Positions 26,011-46,500 of a stretch of DNA of 64,000 bases are shown here, piece after piece. Numbering within the stretch: the first letter of the stretch is position 1; the number at the start of each line of letters is the position of its first letter. The stretch comes from Ascaris suum. Lineage: Eukaryota > Nematoda > Chromadorea > Rhabditida > Ascarididae. The notes below the pieces were generated by a model. It was given only the letters and a program-made list of their open reading frames with translations, was not told the origin of the DNA and searched no databases. Location of the stretch: assembly GCA_013433145.1 (NCBI GenBank), contig CM024176.1, positions 8,604,520-8,668,519 on the forward strand, read 5' to 3'. The position numbers and the translations under genes were made by a program.

Positions 26011-29000
26011 TATAAGTTTGAGCTTGCAATAAATGTAGTGTATTTACTGCACCTCACATTTTCTCCATAGTTCAGCTTTTTAATGAATTTCGTTGACAGA
26101 TGTTCCATGTGAAATAATACTAATTTCCTTAAAAGAGAACAGAGCTGAAGGTTTGGAAGTGATGTCTGCGCAACTTCCCTTTGTTTTTCTCAATCAAGAA
26201 GAGGGTGTTCCTAGTTTTTTGCGCAACATTACGAGTAGAGATAAGGCACAATAATTATTGCTGTTGTATGCATTGTAAAGGCTACACCTGCTCTCTTTGA
26301 GGTATGCGCCCTTTCAATGTGTTGCGAATCGGAAAAAGCGTTTGACCCATTCGATCGCTAATTTGCTGTCAATACTTCATTACGGTTCCTGGTGGGAGCT
26401 TTCTGACCATTGCTGTCGTCTTTTATGAGATAGATTGGAGAAAATCTCGAGTTTTTAGGCAACTGTTCCTAAATTGCACTCATGGCAGCATGGAATAACT
26501 CAATCAGTTTAAACAGAAGGTGGGCCTCGTATGCCTTCTCTCCTCAATCTCGGCTCTCTTTCTCCTTTCCTTTATTGTGCCACCTTGCGGACTGCTATTG
26601 TATCACGATGAATTCGTTACGATTTGCAGTGATTGCAGTAGGAAAGCTGTAGCGATAAAGTCGGCTCGATTAAGCTACGCTGTGGTCCTATCTATATTGA
26701 ATGAGATATCATATCTTCCTTCACTTAGATGCAAATTTTTGTCATATTAGTGTTGGCAGACGATAAGTGAAGTGAACATGTTTTTTATGCGGCGACTCTC
26801 ATATTAATGTAACAAAAGTGTGGTAAAAATTTCCGATGAAGAATTTTTGCGCTATTCTGTCGTAAACTGCATTCGATTCTAATCATATGTGGACACCTCT
26901 GGAAGCTCTTGAAAAACTTACATATACTGCATAATACCATAATCCAGTAAATTGCAGCGATTGTGCTCAAATGCATAACTGATTTGCATTCCCACATAAA
27001 CTGCTCAGGCGATGATTACTGAAATATCCGTTTCTTAGTAATTCGTCACCATATATCAAGAGATCAGAGCGCCTTGGGCGAAACGAGACGATTTTATTCA
27101 TTGAGAAAAAACACTCCACTCATTTCTTGCTCATGCTTATAAGTTTTTGCAACATATAACTAGACATCACTCGATGAGAGACATTCCTCGAAAGAAATTT
27201 CGCGCTATAGTATCATTAAATTATATATTTTACTGTTGTCAGATAAACTGAATCAAACTTTATTTTGTCTAACAGATTTTCTTTATTACACAATATAGTT
27301 TACACATTTCATTCAACAGCACTATTATTTTCCACGATAATGTTTGATAAAATCTTTTGTTGGATTGATGATATCTCAGCAATAATTTCGTCCAACACAA
27401 TACTATTAATTAGTGATTAAATATTTTTCATAAGCGATTGACCGACAACAAAACTAGTTCAAAGTGTCGAATCTTTAAAGAAATTGCGCCCTTTAAGGAA
27501 ACGAAGTTTCATAAGTTGAAAAGTCCACCCGAATTGTTGCGTACGATATGGGGGCTTGAAAATCCGCCTTCCGGACTTTTCGGTTCGATAGAATGCCAGG
27601 ATTTAAACGTGCGCAGTAATGCAACATCAACTTCATTTGTCCTCACACTAATGGGTTTGTTTGCGCTCTCGCAGATTTGCATTTGCCGCATCATAACTGC
27701 ACCGTTCTGTGTCCCACTTCTCATACTTTCCGCTTCTTTTCTCCCTATACGTGTGCGCGATGTGTGCGTCCGTATTTTTTTTGTATTACTTTGTCTGTCT
27801 GGCCAGTTGCTTCAAATGAAGAGATATAGGAACTAAAGTTACGAAATTTAGTGAGCAAAGCCCATGTCAAACGCTACCGCTCTATGATTGATCTGTCGAC
27901 TCTTAAATCAGCTATCGACCGACATCTAAGTGCTACTAAACAGTTGGGAGCACTTTGCGCCCGGTTTTTTTGGCCTAAATGAGGCAAAATCCGTTTCTCT
28001 GGGCTGCAGGATGAATGGAGATTCCAGTGATTTTTTGAACATCTATAAGAATAAAATCTGGTCTAGAGGACATACTACTGTGCGGTTATATCCACCAGTT
28101 TTCGTAATTTTGGCTCCCGCATTTAAACCGAAGAAGTTGGAGCTGCGGAAGTCAAAATCAGGATGATGGAGAAACATAAATGTGCGTGATCACATACCCC
28201 CATCGCCTTGATGCAGTTCGCACTTTACGAGTTTTACGAAGTCGCCTAATGATTAATAGTATTCTTTTGTTTCTAGAAATGGGCATCTCTTCGTTTACAG
28301 AAATCTTCTCCGTTCCTGGCTAATTACGAATCCATAAAATACAAATTTGATTCGTCCATCTGTTCTCACAAAAGAGCCTCAAACGCAATATTTCATAATG
28401 TTTTGGTGATAAACCAACTACATTCAGTGATGCCGTAAGTGTCAATCTATGAACGCTTATGAAATGTGCTGGCTGTTTTCCTTGTTTTCCCAATAAACAA
28501 TCACAAATATCTTCGGCCCCCTAAAATTATTGTCGAATAGTATATCCATTGACTAACATAAAATTTGTCACCGAAATGCGTTTTAGTCCACATAAAAATC
28601 AACGAGATCGTAATTGTTAGATGAGCGAGGATTCACTTTCGATAAGGTTATTGCATGTTGTAATCTTATACGAATCACACATTTATGAGACACATAAATT
28701 GTGCAATTAAATTGCTGCCTATCTTATATTCAATAGTCTTTAGTTGATATCTGACTATTTGCTTTCATTCGAACACTATTACAAATATCTCCTTTGCGCA
28801 CATTTATTGCGCGAATTTATTCTCTTCGAAAATATCGTTATGATATCGCAATTATTCGACTACTGTAACATCGCTTCAAGATATCGTAGTGCATCGATGA
28901 TTACAATCAAATTGCGAATTTTTTTATAACATTCAGGAGGATTTTTGTAATGGAACAACATGTTTTCGTCAAATACCTCCTACTTAAAAGATATTGCCAC

Positions 29001-29917
29001 AGTTTATCTCTAATGGCGTAAATAGGTTGTTATTCGGGTATTCTAGAGGGTGTTTCAATGGCAGCAACGTCCTCATATTTTCGAAGATTTTACTTTGCAA
29101 ACCAATTTTCCCAATTTTTGCGAACTGATGGGTTTATGTTGTTATTTAAGAGTTTATATTCGTAAAAACAAAACCATTGCTCTTAATTTCCCACTCGAAA
29201 AAATGTTCATATTTTCTGTGGAATTTTATATGCAAAAGTTTATTATAGCTGGCCATATTTGCGCGTATGTGAGTGTATGTGCGACTGTTGAATCTTCTCG
29301 CTGACCGCTAGTTTAAACCCGGAAACCAACAAAAGTAAAAGTTTAAGATCTAATGAGTATAATCTAACATGACAGCACTCTTTACAATTTATGGCGTTGA
29401 CTCATTAACTTCAAACGAGATAAAAACATTTCAGAACATTGAAAATGTGCGTGCAATTTGCATCTTTCGAGTCACGGAAAATGAACCATTCATAAGTTTG
29501 TTGGAAAGTTCGAGGTGAATGACGTATAGTGATATTTCTATCTTTTGTCGGCGATCTGTAAAAGAAGAGCTGTGAAATGAATGAGCTGAAGAAGCAGATA
29601 CTGTGGCTGCACCTTCGAAACAAATACTCCCATCGTTAACGGAGCGCCATTGATGAAATATTCCTCTCACTTATTCAACGTCAACGAATGCACTAACAAT
29701 TGCGGTTACTTCCGCCGATTCTTTTTCCACATTTTCCCTTTCGTTTGCTATGTTTATGTTGCCGACTTTTTTTGGCGGCCGTGAACAGCCTTTCATCGCT
29801 GACGACTATTCAGGCGGATGGAATGGCACCGCATGTTTTTTAACCGCCGATAACTCTTATTGCTCGTCCACTTACCGCCGACCTCTCGTCGTTCAGCATT
29901 ACGAAACTGTCGGATAC

Positions 29918-30457
29918 TTAAACTTTTGAACCCAAATTTGATTTTTCTCGACTATATCTGTGTCTGTTTAATACAACTTGAATGAAGCGAATCGGACCCT
30001 CGCCAAGGTTGCTAATCCTATTAGTTTCCTCGCTTCGTTCAGTGCCACAAATTCTGGATACTTGGTAGAGCAAGACCGTTCCGAACCATCTCCAGATGCC
30101 ATACTTTATGGTTAATGGTAGAAATGGCTCAGTTTTCTTGATTGACTTCAAGAGCTTCACACAGTGACCTCAAAAGATCATCTGTTGAACAGTCATAGAG
30201 CAAATGCAGTCTCATCATCAGCAAACAAGTTGGTATGGTCAAATGTCAAGTTTAAATTCTTGGAACCTTCATAAAATTAGGTGGAAATAAACCTTTGAAC
30301 ATACATTCTCTTTTAATTTTATGAACGCCATCATTGTCGATTTGAGGCGATCGATTGTCATTGGACTTTGATGCATTCTCCAGATCCACATATATATGAG
30401 GTTGAGTAGTTTAGATGTCAGAAGTGGGGGATTCGTCTCACAGGAAACCGAGTTCAA
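29918..30457 (-). mobile_element. Possible decayed LINE reverse-transcriptase fragment
   Basis: At 30240-30196 the minus strand reads DHTNLFADDETAFAL before a stop. F-A-D-D preceded by a hydrophobic Leu is the usual form of the reverse-transcriptase catalytic motif C in non-LTR retrotransposons. Open minus frames with several stops lie on both sides (30457-30269 and 30160-29918). No intact open frame, terminal repeat or poly-A tail is visible, so this rests on one short motif and could be coincidence. Confidence 0.3.
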
Positions 30458-33116
30458 TGTTCATAGGCAAATCATCATGTGTCGAGTATAATCTAATACG
30501 TTTGCAAATAGGCGCTCTATTTAAATGGTGAGGACGTTTATGAAATGTATATATTTGTTCTTACTATCCTTCCTCGAACAGTATCCCCGAGTTCATAAAA
30601 TTTCTCAAAATTAGGAAGGAGTAAAAGCTTATCGAGAAGAGACTCGTCGAAGCAGATTTTTACTTTATTCGTTGAATCTGATAAAGTTCGGCTGGACAAT
30701 AACGATTTTCCCTTGCAAAACGTTCTTATTAATTTTAAGATGGAAGAAGGAGAGGCGTCACTGATGAAGGAAGTCTTAACGTAACTGTGGATAGCATTTT
30801 TCCAAAAGCTTAAAGAGGGAATGCTCGAGAAAGAGTGCTTGTTGTGTGGTTATCCTAATACGATATTATCAGTTGTTTAATTCAAACGGTTTTCATATGC
30901 GTATTCGTTCGTTTATCTTTCTCACCGCCGAGGAGATGCAGATTCTCGTTCATCTTTACGTTCCCCGGTTACCGAAATAAAGGAGGCCGAAAATACCGCC
31001 CAAAAATAATCTAGTAAACCAAAAATCATTTATGCTCCTTTGATTTTCCTTTAATTTTTCCAAAGATGGTCGCCAAAACACCGCTTATGCATATTTTAAA
31101 ATAAATACAACTTGTGCATAATAGCGATTAATGTTGACGTACTGGAAGATGAGAGTGCCTTCACCCAGGATTCCCATACAGCATTAAGCGAGATTCTAAA
31201 TAATCTTTGGTTAATCCACATAGGAAAATGATCCCTTCTAAGTATTTTCTCACAAAACGATTGACATGATAAAAATTCTCGATGATGTGGTTTATTTATA
31301 AGGAAATTAAAAGTAGTTTTTATTTTCAAAAGTGACTAAAAATGAAAACGATCTAAAGATATTGCTATTACATCAAATGTGTTCGTTTGATGTTTGCCGG
31401 CATTCGCAATAATTGCTAAAAGATTTGTGTTCGTCATTCACCAACATAACGCCACTTCATTTACGCCAACCGATGTTGATGGTGTACGGTGTGATTCTCG
31501 TTGACGAACATATCGACATATTTTCAACTATCATCGTATTGCAATCGGTTCATTGTTCGCATAAAGTTTATTAGTGCCGATTGAATACGTTAACGAGGGT
31601 AATCGTAAGCGATATGATCATTGCGTAGCGTCAAATATCGTAGACATTCGCGTTCATTGAAGGCCGACCGATATATTCTCAACAGCGATAGTGCACAAAT
31701 TGCGGAATTGGAATAACATGATAATTGATTATTATCTTTTGAGAATATACCTAAATTGGTGAATTTCCATGCTTGAAATATAGGATGAAATCAGATGGCC
31801 CATGATTTTTTTTTCGAGATAGTGCGTACTTAAATGTTGTTGTTCGGTAGCATTTAATTTAACGAGTATTAAGAGGAGATTTGAATGGAATGTAGGTTTG
31901 AGCCCAGTCAAATGCTCAGAAAGCATGTGATTCTCTCGATTCCCTAATATGCTAGAAAGAAAGGAGTAGAAGCACATCAGGGTTTCTTAATATTCAGCGT
32001 TGAAACATGTCAAAAGGGGAAGAAAATTCGCAGCCAACGGGGCTGGAAGAGGGCAGCAAATGAAAATTTCCTCCGTATATACTAAGCTGTCGACCAAATG
32101 CGCCGCTTTCTATTGTAGTTCCCATCGATGCTTTCTATCGCCGTATGCACATGGCTTTCAGTTTTTCACGATACAGTCACAACTCGAAATTATCAATTCC
32201 TTATTAATGACAAAGTTTGTCATAATTCAGGCTGCTTTATCAGCATTTCGTCAAAAAGTGTATTGCAGATCTGCGCGAATAATCCAAGTGTGTTTCGCAG
32301 CATCCGAAAATCTGTTTTTCGAAAGTCGGCATAGATTCTGTTTGTGCCAATAAATTCGAAAATTTGTTTCACATACAAACTTGCACAGAAAAAAAATGAG
32401 AAGATACGCATCAGATTAGCAGATTTATAGATTTGTGTGAAGATATCTTGCTTTTGAACAAAATCAATCCTGGATACTGCATGTTTTCTTGTATGTTCTT
32501 CGCAGCGCTCTTCTACTCCATCGGGCCTTGATCAATAGCAGCAGACATCTTTCGGTGAGGTTTCAACCATGTCTCATCCGAAAATTTCTTTCGCATGCGA
32601 ACTGAACAGACCAGTGGGGAACAACTCATGAGATTAGTTGACCATCGTTGCAAATAAGGGCGCAATGCGCCAACCTTCGGCAATTTTGTTGAACTTTAAC
32701 GCCAACAGCTTTTTCGACTTAGAGCAAACGGTCTTGTGAGGGGAGCTTCAACGCTTATTTGCATGAATTTTGCTGTTGTAGTTGAATTATGCGAGACAAT
32801 GTTCAAGTTTCTAGTTTCATAAGTTGAAGCTTCCTATAAACACTGAAGCGCTGTATACATGAGCGGGGAAAATGCCGAAATTTGTTTATGGAGATTTTAT
32901 GAGAATTACCAATATTTTCAACCGCTCAAGCACACATTTTTGCATATCTTTAAATCTTACTTTGCTGAGAGTTTGAAGGGACAAACTTCTCCATCAGCTC
33001 GAGCTATACAAACAATTTCACTATATGGCACCTTCAATTAATATGTAGAAGCCGAGTAAATCCTATTTATGGTCAACAATAGCTATGGAGTCAGGAAAAT
33101 TAGCGGTGTTTAAATG

Positions 33117-33205
33117 TTTTTTGGCCATTGGCCAAATATATTTTTTCCGGCCATATCTGGCCAAAAATCTGACTTTGTCAGGCCAAACCAGCAATGGCCA
33201 AAAAA
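33117..33205. mobile_element. GGCC-rich fold-back (inverted repeat) element
   Basis: Perfect 14-bp inverted arms, TTTTTTGGCCATTG at 33117-33130 and its complement at 33192-33205, bracket an 89-bp segment. The inside holds several further (T)GGCCA blocks. The element is open on both strands and GC-richer than its neighbourhood. Size and structure suit a miniature inverted-repeat or fold-back element. No target-site duplication is evident. Confidence 0.55.
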
Positions 33206-34823
33206 AGGTGATAATTAGCGACATAAGTTTTTTGTGTGCTTCTTTGACAACGTCTCGTTTACACATTTATCGTTAAAATTATCATATCAGAGCAAAAGTG
33301 AAAAGATATTGCATAAGCGTTGGATCACTAACGTGCATTCTTGATGCAATGATGTAGGAAGCAACGTTCTTCGCCCATAGTTGTTGTTATTTCGGTTTCA
33401 AAAGAGGGAAATCTTTGATGGTTATGTCATATTATTTGAGAAGAAAAATTTTTAAAAAAAATTGTGATTTCAACGATTAAAGACGTTCTAGAAAATGTGC
33501 TAAAATTTTCAGTAACGAAAATGATGATTTCTTTGAAAATTATTAGCTATTCTATATGGTAGAGGAAACAACCGAAAAAAGCAAAATAGGGAATAATGGT
33601 TATGATAGAACTTCGTTTTTATATTTCAACTTCATAGATAAGCCTATTGATTTTGCATCCAGCAGTCGTTACAAGACGCTCGAGGTACATTGGCTATGTA
33701 AATTCTCACTCAAGCTATATTTGGTCTCTATCTAGTCGATTCTCTTATAAAGTTTGCATATGCGGATTTATTAGCACATGTCAACGGGCGAGAAACATTT
33801 TGAGAAAGAAACTTAACGTCCAACTCAGAGCAATTTATTCATCGTTTTCGAGCTACATTAACGCATAAAAACTTACATAGAGGAATGATAGTGATGTTGC
33901 GTGGTTTCGCGAAATATTCGGCAATGCAGAAAATAAAGTAAATATTCGATCGGCAATATTGTTCGAAAAACAATTTAAAAAATCGAAAAAAAACCCCCAT
34001 ATTCCGTGCGTTAATTTCGAGTTCAAAAGTTCTTACATTATGACTAATTAAATTTCGTTGCAAAAATATTTATTACTCTTCTAATGCTTAACAAATAAGA
34101 CAGCTTGAAAATGACATCAAATTTCTAATTGATAGTTCAGTCTTTGATCTTCTCTCGTTTCATAAACTAACATTGTAGTGATCGTTTCCCACAACAAAAA
34201 TTCTTTAAAGAAGTTATGAGGTTCGACAATGATAAACTCAAAAAATTTCCTATTTTTAGCAAAAAAATAAAATGAAATAATCGTTGAATTGATTTGAGGG
34301 AAAATATTTAATAAATCTTGCTGCAATAATATAATTGAAAGATATGCAATTGCAGCTGAATTATGCAAATGATATTCACTAACTCGCTCTGTTTCATCAG
34401 AACCAATAAAGCAAATGCAAATGCAGTTGAAAATTGCAAAAGTTTATGCAAAACTAAGCGATTATCACCAATTTTTGAAACTTTTTCGTTCATGCAAAAC
34501 AAAAACTTTCGAAATAAATTTCAATGAATGTTATATAGTCTCAAAAAGCTCTCATAGTTGACGTATTTTAGAAACTCGGCAGTAGGACAAAGCACTGTGC
34601 GATACACAGTAAGGAGATCACTGTATCATATGGGCATTTTGGCAATAGCCGTCGTTTTTTACTAACCGTCTCCTGCTAACTGGTTGACCAAAAACAACAA
34701 ATGAGGGTTTTCTGTGTGATCTGAACTCTTCTATGAAACTATGGAATATGCATTACAAGACTTGCATCCATAGTAAAGCGTAATCCATCTCCACGAGTCT
34801 TCTATAAGATTTGAATTTTCCAG

Positions 34824-34935
34824 GAAAAGTTACTGGCGCATTACACCTAAAATAGAAGAATGGATGCGATTCATTGCATCGCATCTGGCTTGCAATGGTG
34901 TATCTTCCGTATTTACGTTTGACCAATATTTATAA
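34824..34935 (+). CDS. Orphan terminal exon, unknown protein
   Basis: A pyrimidine-rich acceptor (TTGAATTTTCCAG) is followed by 112 nt open to TAA at 34933. It begins in phase 2 and encodes 36 residues including SYWRITPKIEEWMRFIASH then LACNGVSSVFTFDQYL. The composition is strongly protein-like. No upstream exon in the right phase was found: one nearby GT donor (after LQDLHP) would create a stop at the junction. The family is not recognised. It lies between F-box copies A and B, but on the plus strand. Confidence 0.4.
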
Positions 34936-36849
34936 ACCTTCGATTGCACGGAAGTGGGCTCATCCAATTATGCGTCCGGATTCCTAACAAATAACTAACA
35001 CTTTTACTCTCATAAACACATTTGAAAGTGCACCTTTACCAAACACACTTAATTCCTCTAAATGGAGGTGTAATTCATTGAATCAATACGCAAAAGCACA
35101 CTGGAGGTAGCGACAGCCTAAGAGTTCTTATCTTGTTCACTTGTTGCTTAAAAGTGGAAAGGATTTTTGCATGAAAAAAAAAGGAAGAAAATCGCGCAAT
35201 ACCTTATGTTGAAAGGGGTATTTGTCATTTTTTGAACATTACCATAAATGAATAATCATTATTTATTACAGATCAGTTAGACAATATTGGCAAAACGCCA
35301 AATAAATTACAAAATTTCATCTTACGGCATACTCAAACAATTATTCCAGTGAAAAATAAATTAACACCAATAAGTAAATCATTCTCACATTTGGAATTTT
35401 TCATTCACAAGAATATTGATAGCCATTTCAACTAGGCTAATATTTAAATAAAAGACGCGTAGCAGAAAAAAAAACGTTCAGACATATTGTACTATTGGAC
35501 AAAATAATGTCGCAAATTGTGAAATTTGAGAGTTTCACATAAAGAACTCATCAGTTAATATTACATTCAAGAAAAAACGTACATAGAAAAATTTCAACAA
35601 CAAAAGCAACGAGTCACCGAGAATTACTTTGCGTATCGGCTTCAATTTACGTAAATTTTTTGCATGAATGAGAAAAAAATTTTGAACTTCTAAACATAAA
35701 GTGAAAATCTTCTGAATTGAATCGCGACGGATAATAAAAACAGTACGAATATTATATAAAATGCTAAATCAGAGGCATTTTTTTTGTTATGAATAAACAA
35801 AAAAAAAAAAAACAAACGAACAAACATATAAACAAAAGAAGAAAATAAACAGCTATAAAATTCATCAAATGCTCCCGTTTAAAATTCAAAACTTCCCATA
35901 TGTGAAATTTTTCCCGATGGATGAGTTAAATTCGATTATTTCGATTAGCGAATTTTTGCCTTTAGAAAACTCGATGAATTATAAATCGATACGCTGAAAA
36001 TTTCTCCAAAAAAAAGTATTTATGTAAGCGAAATACGAAACACATTTGCATAAATTTGCTAAATGCACATTAACATAATTCCCATGAGAAACATTTTCGC
36101 CCAACATGAATTATTATGAGATAGTGAAATACTCTAATCTATATTGTGTCATTTTACGTTAACAGCTTCGTAAAAGTTGACAGATTTAAGGCAGTAATTT
36201 CCATATTGCCATCAATATGCAAATTATTCATTGTTGATATTCTACGATCGCTCATTTATTATAAAAATTTCAAATTGTGGTACATTAAAAAATAATTTAA
36301 AAAAAAATGCATAACTAAAATTGAATACTATTAGATTGTAGAATTTATGTATCGCTAAAAACCGTACATCCACTATTTTGTATTAATGAATATTATAAGC
36401 GTTAAACACCTGAGTATGAAAGGACTACAATTGCGGAAATAAAAATCCATCAAAATGGAAAATGATCTTTTACAGTAATAAAAATTACAGTAATGCAGTA
36501 ATAAAATGTAATACGTAATCAGTAATACTGTATACGAATCACGATGAGAAATATGGAAGAAATGTGAAGAAGAGCTGGCATCGCTATATTTCTTGAATAA
36601 ATTTCTCAGCAAAAAATTTCTACAACTCTTCACAACTTTTAAGCTTCAATATGGCAACTATTTTCAATACATTGAAAAATGCTTTTAGTCGAAACATCTG
36701 AATTCCATGACTTCTGATTCACTTACTTCTGATTGTTAAGTTAATACATCAGGTATGCTTCTGATTTCTTTACTTACAGCTACGGGCAAAAATACATCTG
36801 ATTAGCAGCGAAGAAAATATCAGCATCCTCATTAATATACATCATAAGT
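34936..36849. other. A/T-rich spacer downstream of F-box gene B
   Basis: Very A-rich sequence with several A runs (for example near 35.8 kb) and no supported gene. It contains the 3' untranslated region of copy B on the minus strand near its right end. A minus frame at 36633-36373 is Tyr/Phe/Ser-rich low-complexity sequence and is not accepted. Confidence 0.6.
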
Positions 36850-43507
<6,658 letters not shown>

Positions 43508-46500
43508 TCTTTACTGAAACTGAATCGATTGAACCTCCAATAAAAACAACAACCTTAAAATACATTAGCATCCCGCTAACGTCACAACGACCTTGACGCA
43601 TTCTGATAAACCCTAGAACTTGAAACAAAACAACATCAGTACTCCAGGAAATCAATGAGCTTAACACATTCAAGCCCTTTTTAATAATTATTACCAACAA
43701 TTTTAGTAACTAATGGATATGTACATCCACAACTACCAACAAGCACAGGAATAGAGACGTGCATATGTACATGCATATATGTTTGCAAAGTTGTCATAAT
43801 ATGAGATTAAATTTTTGAGCAACATTAAAACGCTAATGGAATTAATATCAGCGGTGATAACATTGCGATAAAATTATTGCAAAGTTCATCACAATTTAGA
43901 GCAAGTAACATTCATCGTTTTGCGTTACCGTACAACAGTTCGAAAACACACGCTTTTCCCCCGAGATATGAGAAGCATATGCAATATATATGCGACTTTC
44001 GACTCTATTTATGAGTAAACATCACTTTTTAAACCGGAAGTGAGAGATATTTCATAAATAATTTGCACCAAAATAGATTTAAAAATAGCTCTGCGATTGC
44101 AAAAAACGAAAAATCGAATATTTTGCATTAGTACAAATATCTACATTTGATCACATTAAATGCTTAGAGATTGAAAATCAACGTATCACCAAGTGAATAT
44201 GAGCGTAAACAAGAAACGTATCTGCTTTGAGAAGAGACATATGTTACTTGATATATCCATATCAATCATTTATGTGGCTGTTGCCTTAAGATCGTTAACA
44301 AATCGGTCATTCTCCTTCATGCCATCCATATAGCCGACTGTTTTGTCAAATTTTTTTTGTCAAAAAGTTTTGTCAAAAATTTTGTCAAATTTTTATTTGT
44401 AAACCATTGCAGAAAAATATGCAATGCAATGCAATGCAATGCAATGCAGTGCAACGCCAACATTTTTTGAATTCATTATTCTCTACTGGTAGAGTGGAAC
44501 ACCCAATATGCTCAAAAATCTATTGCGATTCATTGTCTAATGAATGTGTGAGCAGCGCTTTATTACTACACTATAGTAGACCATGAAAATCGCATATGAT
44601 ACTTGGCATCGGTCAATATTTCTTTAAAGTTACCTTCGAATGACCTACAAATCTCATAAAAAGTAGCCAAGGTAGTTTTTTAAATCAATATCGCTTCGTT
44701 GATTTGTCAGCAAACAGAAATTTTCGTCGATCAGCTTCACATCTCTAGCTGCGGTGTGCAAGCTGGAAATGTGAGCCGCATAGCAACGGAGTGAACCTGG
44801 CCAACTTAAAAGTCACCTTTTGTAGGCGTTCGTTTTTAGCCGTTTTGCATGTCACGTAGTTTTAGCGCCATTTCAAGTCAACATGTCAATCTAGGGCATT
44901 TTTTTTCCTGCTTGAAAACTATGATGAACTCATAAACAACTTATTCGCCCACTCCTTGCATGCTCCACATACTTCCATAAGCTGAACATCACTACGTGTA
45001 CGGTAAGCGTTAATAGTTTCAAAAAGTTTTGCTGCAAATTTTACGCGAAATTTCCACGAGAAAGCTTAATTTCTTGCAAACAAATATCGAGAGGAAAAAT
45101 CTTTAATGTTCTCAAAGGAATTAATATGTGTAGTTGTAAAAAACCGCAGTTCAAATAAGTATAGAGTGCTTTCGGCAATAATAAATTTTTTTGGAATTTC
45201 CTATCCCTCAAACAAATGCATTGAGCTTATTCTATTCAATTAAAGCTATAATTGCTGGATAGCCTTATGAATACTGTACAATGCACTTATTTTAACGAGT
45301 AACTCAAAAAGAGGACTGATAACCAAATGGAGGAAATCCTCCAAATTAGTCGACTGAACAGACATATATATGTCAGATACAGAAAAAATACACATACATA
45401 AACATCAAAAATGCAAGCAGACCAATACAAATATACATATACGTATATAAACGATTGTGGCATCGTGATGGTACTATTTTTTTTGTACATTCTACATTTC
45501 AGAAAAGCTGCAACTAGCAAATGAGGAGAACATCAGCGGCGGTTGCATTGCGGTTAAACATAGCACAATTCATCACAAAATGAACAAAATTAATGCTCAT
45601 CTCTATGTGTGCATCGCAAAATTTCTCAGAAAAATGCTCGTCTTCAAGATAAGACAAAATCGATAAGCATAATAACTGAGGCAATCGACTCCATTGTTGA
45701 GTAAAGAGTACTCTCTAAATCAAGAAAATTTACGCTACACTTTGCTGTATACAATAGCCGATGGAAGTTTACTGCGATAGAAAGAATTGAATGCAGAAAT
45801 ATTTTGCACCATTTTGCATCATTCAAATATAATTGAATGTAAATAGCTTTTACTGTAGGGAAGAAAAGAAACGATGAAGATTCCTCTTCGTTTTCCACCA
45901 CTTTTAACTGAACCGTTTTTAAAATCATTCTGTATAGATATTTGAAAAAAATTTTTTTGCGGTTTACATAAAAGTTGCATAGAAATGAATTCATTAACCT
46001 TTTAAAAGAGTATGTTGTTTGCAATGCTCATTTTCTCAAGTTTAAAATTTTTATGTAGCATACTATTACATATTTAGCAGTTTTTTAGTAGAAGCTGAAA
46101 CGTCTTACTAGCTCAATGATATCATTAAGAGTATTAAAAGCGTTCAATTTCATTCTCTAAAACTTGCTAAATAGTAATCCTAAGCTATGCAAATTTTAAA
46201 CTTGATTAAAGCATAAAGCAAAATCATTTCGTTCAATTCATTAATCTATAATTTAATCTATGCTAAACGGTCTCCTAGTTTATCTATTCCTCTTTCTCCT
46301 CTGACCTCAAACATTGTAAAGAAGAAAACGGCATAAAATTTTCATCAAATCCTCAAGGTCACATGTGGAATAATAATGGATCCATCTTATTCAAAACGTC
46401 TTCTCATCGCAACTCTCAAGGCAATGACATTCGAATTTCCTGATATCCCGCGGCGTTTAAGTGAAACTTTGAAAGTATATCATAAAAAGTTTAATAAAGA

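Larger units (their letters stand above)
22961..34823. other. Long non-coding region between the F-box genes
   Basis: No gene could be supported across this stretch. It holds a (TA)n array, a possible reverse-transcriptase relic near 30.2 kb and a GGCC-rich fold-back at 33.1 kb. Frames such as plus 27438-27836 (132 codons), minus 27724-27509 and plus 32000-32353 (117 codons) show no family signature, splice structure or homology I can see. Confidence 0.5.

Noticed and set aside
25854..26108. Tyr-Ile repeat frames, also at 39390-39716, 50245-50519 and 62878-63189
   Set aside because: They are translations of (TA)n microsatellites, open on both strands.
27438..27836. 132-codon plus frame with hydrophobic C-terminus
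   Set aside because: No family signature, no transcript structure, and an equally plausible minus frame at 27509-27724. Chance is the simpler explanation.
32000..32353. 117-codon plus frame
   Set aside because: Cys/Ser/Phe-rich composition of random AT-rich DNA, with an overlapping second frame and no splice or homology support.
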